DNA of 7,665 nucleotides, taken from positions 1 to 7,665 of the forward strand of contig JALGZU010000133.1 in the NCBI GenBank assembly GCA_025774735.1. The letters run 5' to 3'. Shown piece by piece: positions 6,513 to 7,665 of this stretch. Source of the stretch: a candidate division LCP-89 bacterium. GTDB taxonomy: Bacteria > Electryoneota > B3-LCP. Under the pieces are notes generated by a model. The model made no database searches. It was not told the DNA's origin and was given only the letters and a program-made list of their open reading frames with translations. The position numbers were made by a program, and so were the translations under genes. Positions within the stretch are counted from its first letter, which is position 1, and each line of letters starts with the position of its first letter.

Positions 6513-7409
6513 TCAGTTGTCCAACACCATGTGAACCTTTTCAAGGCTCACATCGTCCAGACCTTTTTCCACCGCGAGTTCCAGTGCCATCAGGCTGAGT
6601 ATCCGATAGAGAGACTCTGCCGCAGGGCTTATATTCTTTATAGCTTTCCGGTGTTTTTCAATCGTAATCGCATCTCCCCTGGCGACGGGGCCGGTTAACG
6701 CTTCGGCTTCACCTCGCTGCAGGCAATTTTCCAGGCTTTGCCGCATCAGAGGCTCCAGCATCTTGCGTCCCTGAGTGGGGGGGATGTCGACGGCGAAGAG
6801 TAAATCGAGAGCTGTACGCTGCAGAACCGGCAAAAAATTAGACGAGAAAACCGCTGCAGCGTGATAGAGCGCCTTTCTGGCTTCGGGCAGTTTCATCGGG
6901 ATTCCACCTATCCGGACAACGAGTGCTTCAAGGAGAATAACGGCATCCACATGACCCTCGATGGCGAAGTAAGCCCCCTCGAGATCGGGACTCTGATCTG
7001 CCGAAGGAAATGTCTGCAAGGGATGGATGGAACCGACCGATATACCGAGTCCAGAGGTAAGTTCCAGGATAGAGCCCGGCAGAGCGCCGGAGGTGTGCGC
7101 ACACAGTTGCAGCTCAGAGTCAGGGATGATTCTGACCAGCGATCGATCTACAGATTTAAGCTGGGAATCAGGAACAGCGATAATCAGAACCTGGGTATCG
7201 TGTCCCAGATCCTGTGGCGATGAAGTATAGAAAGAGACGGAAAGTTCTTCCGCAAGCTTTCTCGCGACGGAAGCTCGTTTATCAATGCAGGCAGTGAGTT
7301 GATAACCTGCTCGCTTGAATGCGCGAGCCAGGGCGCTGCCAACCGCACCGCATCCATAGATACCGATGCCCGGGGACGGAGATTTTCCACCGGAGGAATT
7401 CAGATCCAC
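6513..7409 (-). CDS. Rossmann-like / DUF2520 domain protein (putative NAD(P)-binding oxidoreductase)
   Basis: The protein has 298 residues. An N-terminal Rossmann domain has GIYGCGAVGSAL with the dinucleotide-binding glycines at 19, 21 and 24, followed by VLIIAVPDSQL (74-84) and AHTSGALPGSIL (104-115). The C-terminal DUF2520 domain (about 125-290) is all-helical, as in 6-phosphogluconate or pyrroline-5-carboxylate reductase-like enzymes. Its signatures are GSIHPLQTFP (126-135), YHAAAVFSSNFL (182-193) and LTGPVARGD (238-246). Family members are mostly uncharacterised, so no substrate is proposed. The GTG at 7409 is the most plausible start but has no clear Shine-Dalgarno; an ATT 12 nt upstream behind AAGGGAAG is a less likely alternative. 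It lies 81 nt upstream of porX on the same strand and just inside a terminator, so it may head the cluster. Confidence 0.85.
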   Translation of the reverse strand: MDLNSSGGKSPSPGIGIYGCGAVGSALARAFKRAGYQLTACIDKRASVARKLAEELSVSFYTSSPQDLGHDTQVLIIAVPDSQLKSVDRSLVRIIPDSELQLCAHTSGALPGSILELTSGLGISVGSIHPLQTFPSADQSPDLEGAYFAIEGHVDAVILLEALVVRIGGIPMKLPEARKALYHAAAVFSSNFLPVLQRTALDLLFAVDIPPTQGRKMLEPLMRQSLENCLQRGEAEALTGPVARGDAITIEKHRKAIKNISPAAESLYRILSLMALELAVEKGLDDVSLEKVHMVLDN

Positions 7410-7443
7410 GTTAGAAACGTTAATACGCTTCCCTTCCAGAGGT

Positions 7444-7482
7444 TGAAAACAAGAAACCGGTTCACAGCGGGCGAACCGGTCT
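7444..7482 (-). terminator. Rho-independent terminator of the right-edge gene
   Basis: On the minus strand, AGACCGGTTC (7482-7473) pairs with GAACCGGTTT (7463-7454) over 10 bp with one G-U pair, around a 9-nt loop. The T-rich tail TTTCTTGTTTTC follows. It lies about 30 nt after the stop of the partial gene at the right edge and before the DUF2520 start, separating the two transcripts. Confidence 0.82.
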
Positions 7483-7514
7483 CAGACGCACATTATCTAA
7501 GCACGGTGCCCGCG

Positions 7515-7664
7515 TTATTTCAGCAGAATCATCTTGCGGATACTAGTGAAGTCATCCGTATCAAGGCGATACAGGTACATGCCGCTGGCGAGGTCTGGCG
7601 CAGCAAACGCAACGGTATGCGAACCCGAGGGGAGTTTCCCATCGACCAGTGACGCTACCTTTCT
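7515..7664 (-). CDS. C-terminal end of a third T9SS type A sorting-domain protein (5' part outside window)
   Basis: On the minus strand the frame is open from the window edge to a TAA at 7517-7515, encoding the last 49 residues. They contain the second half of a T9SS type A sorting domain: SLVDGKLPSGSHTVAF, then APDLASGMYLYRLD, then the terminal strand IRKMILLK. This matches, block for block, the ends of the two plus-strand cargo proteins (TLV(N/D)GY.....EVTW, LATGLYIYRL, QKA.LVK) but is clearly more diverged. The rest of the protein, including the QNYPNPFNP hallmark, lies beyond the edge. A terminator follows the stop. The sorting-domain call is good; nothing can be said about the cargo domain. 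Confidence 0.82.
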   Translation of the reverse strand, partial: RKVASLVDGKLPSGSHTVAFAAPDLASGMYLYRLDTDDFTSIRKMILLK

Positions 7665-7665
7665 G

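Noticed and set aside
7299..7652. 117-codon open frame on the plus strand at the right edge
   Set aside because: It crosses the DUF2520 start, a terminator hairpin and a sorting-domain coding end, all on the minus strand, so it is not a gene.

Overview
The window comes from a bacterium of the FCB superphylum that is probably outside Bacteroidota proper. The FCB assignment rests on three secreted proteins that end in the type A C-terminal sorting domain of the type IX secretion system (T9SS; hallmark QNYPNPFNP plus a terminal K-rich strand) and on a full-length PorX-type response regulator. The secreted gene at 1311 has a perfect AAGGAGG ribosome binding site and a TTGACA -35 box, which is unlike typical Bacteroidota expression signals. 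A lineage such as KSB1, Marinimicrobia, Zixibacteria or Ignavibacteria is plausible, but which one cannot be decided from this sequence.

Left part, plus strand (1-2830): two cargo genes in tandem. The first is cut by the left edge. It carries a jelly-roll-like ectodomain, a roughly 110-residue repeat-like domain and a T9SS sorting domain, and is followed by a hairpin terminator. The second (1311-2774) has its own promoter and RBS, a signal peptide, about five beta-propeller units, and then the same 110-residue domain plus sorting domain as its neighbour. A strong hairpin at 2796-2824 separates it from the convergent minus-strand genes.

Middle and right part, minus strand (read from right to left, 7409 to 2858): a Rossmann/DUF2520 protein, then porX, tsaE, tsaB and cdaA. 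The last four are tightly packed (5-nt gap, 4-nt ATGA overlap, 3-nt gap) and look like one transcription unit. The DUF2520 gene lies 81 nt upstream of porX. TsaE and TsaB belong to the t6A tRNA modification machinery, CdaA makes c-di-AMP, and PorX is a two-component regulator with a PglZ/alkaline-phosphatase-superfamily output domain known in Bacteroidota to control T9SS. The window thus holds T9SS cargo beside a T9SS regulator that shares an operon with a cyclic-dinucleotide synthase.

Right edge (7410-7665): a terminator hairpin and, upstream of it on the minus strand, the last 49 codons of a third sorting-domain protein whose start lies outside the window. No RNA genes, mobile elements, CRISPR arrays or origins were seen, and no gene-free stretch exceeds about 210 bases.
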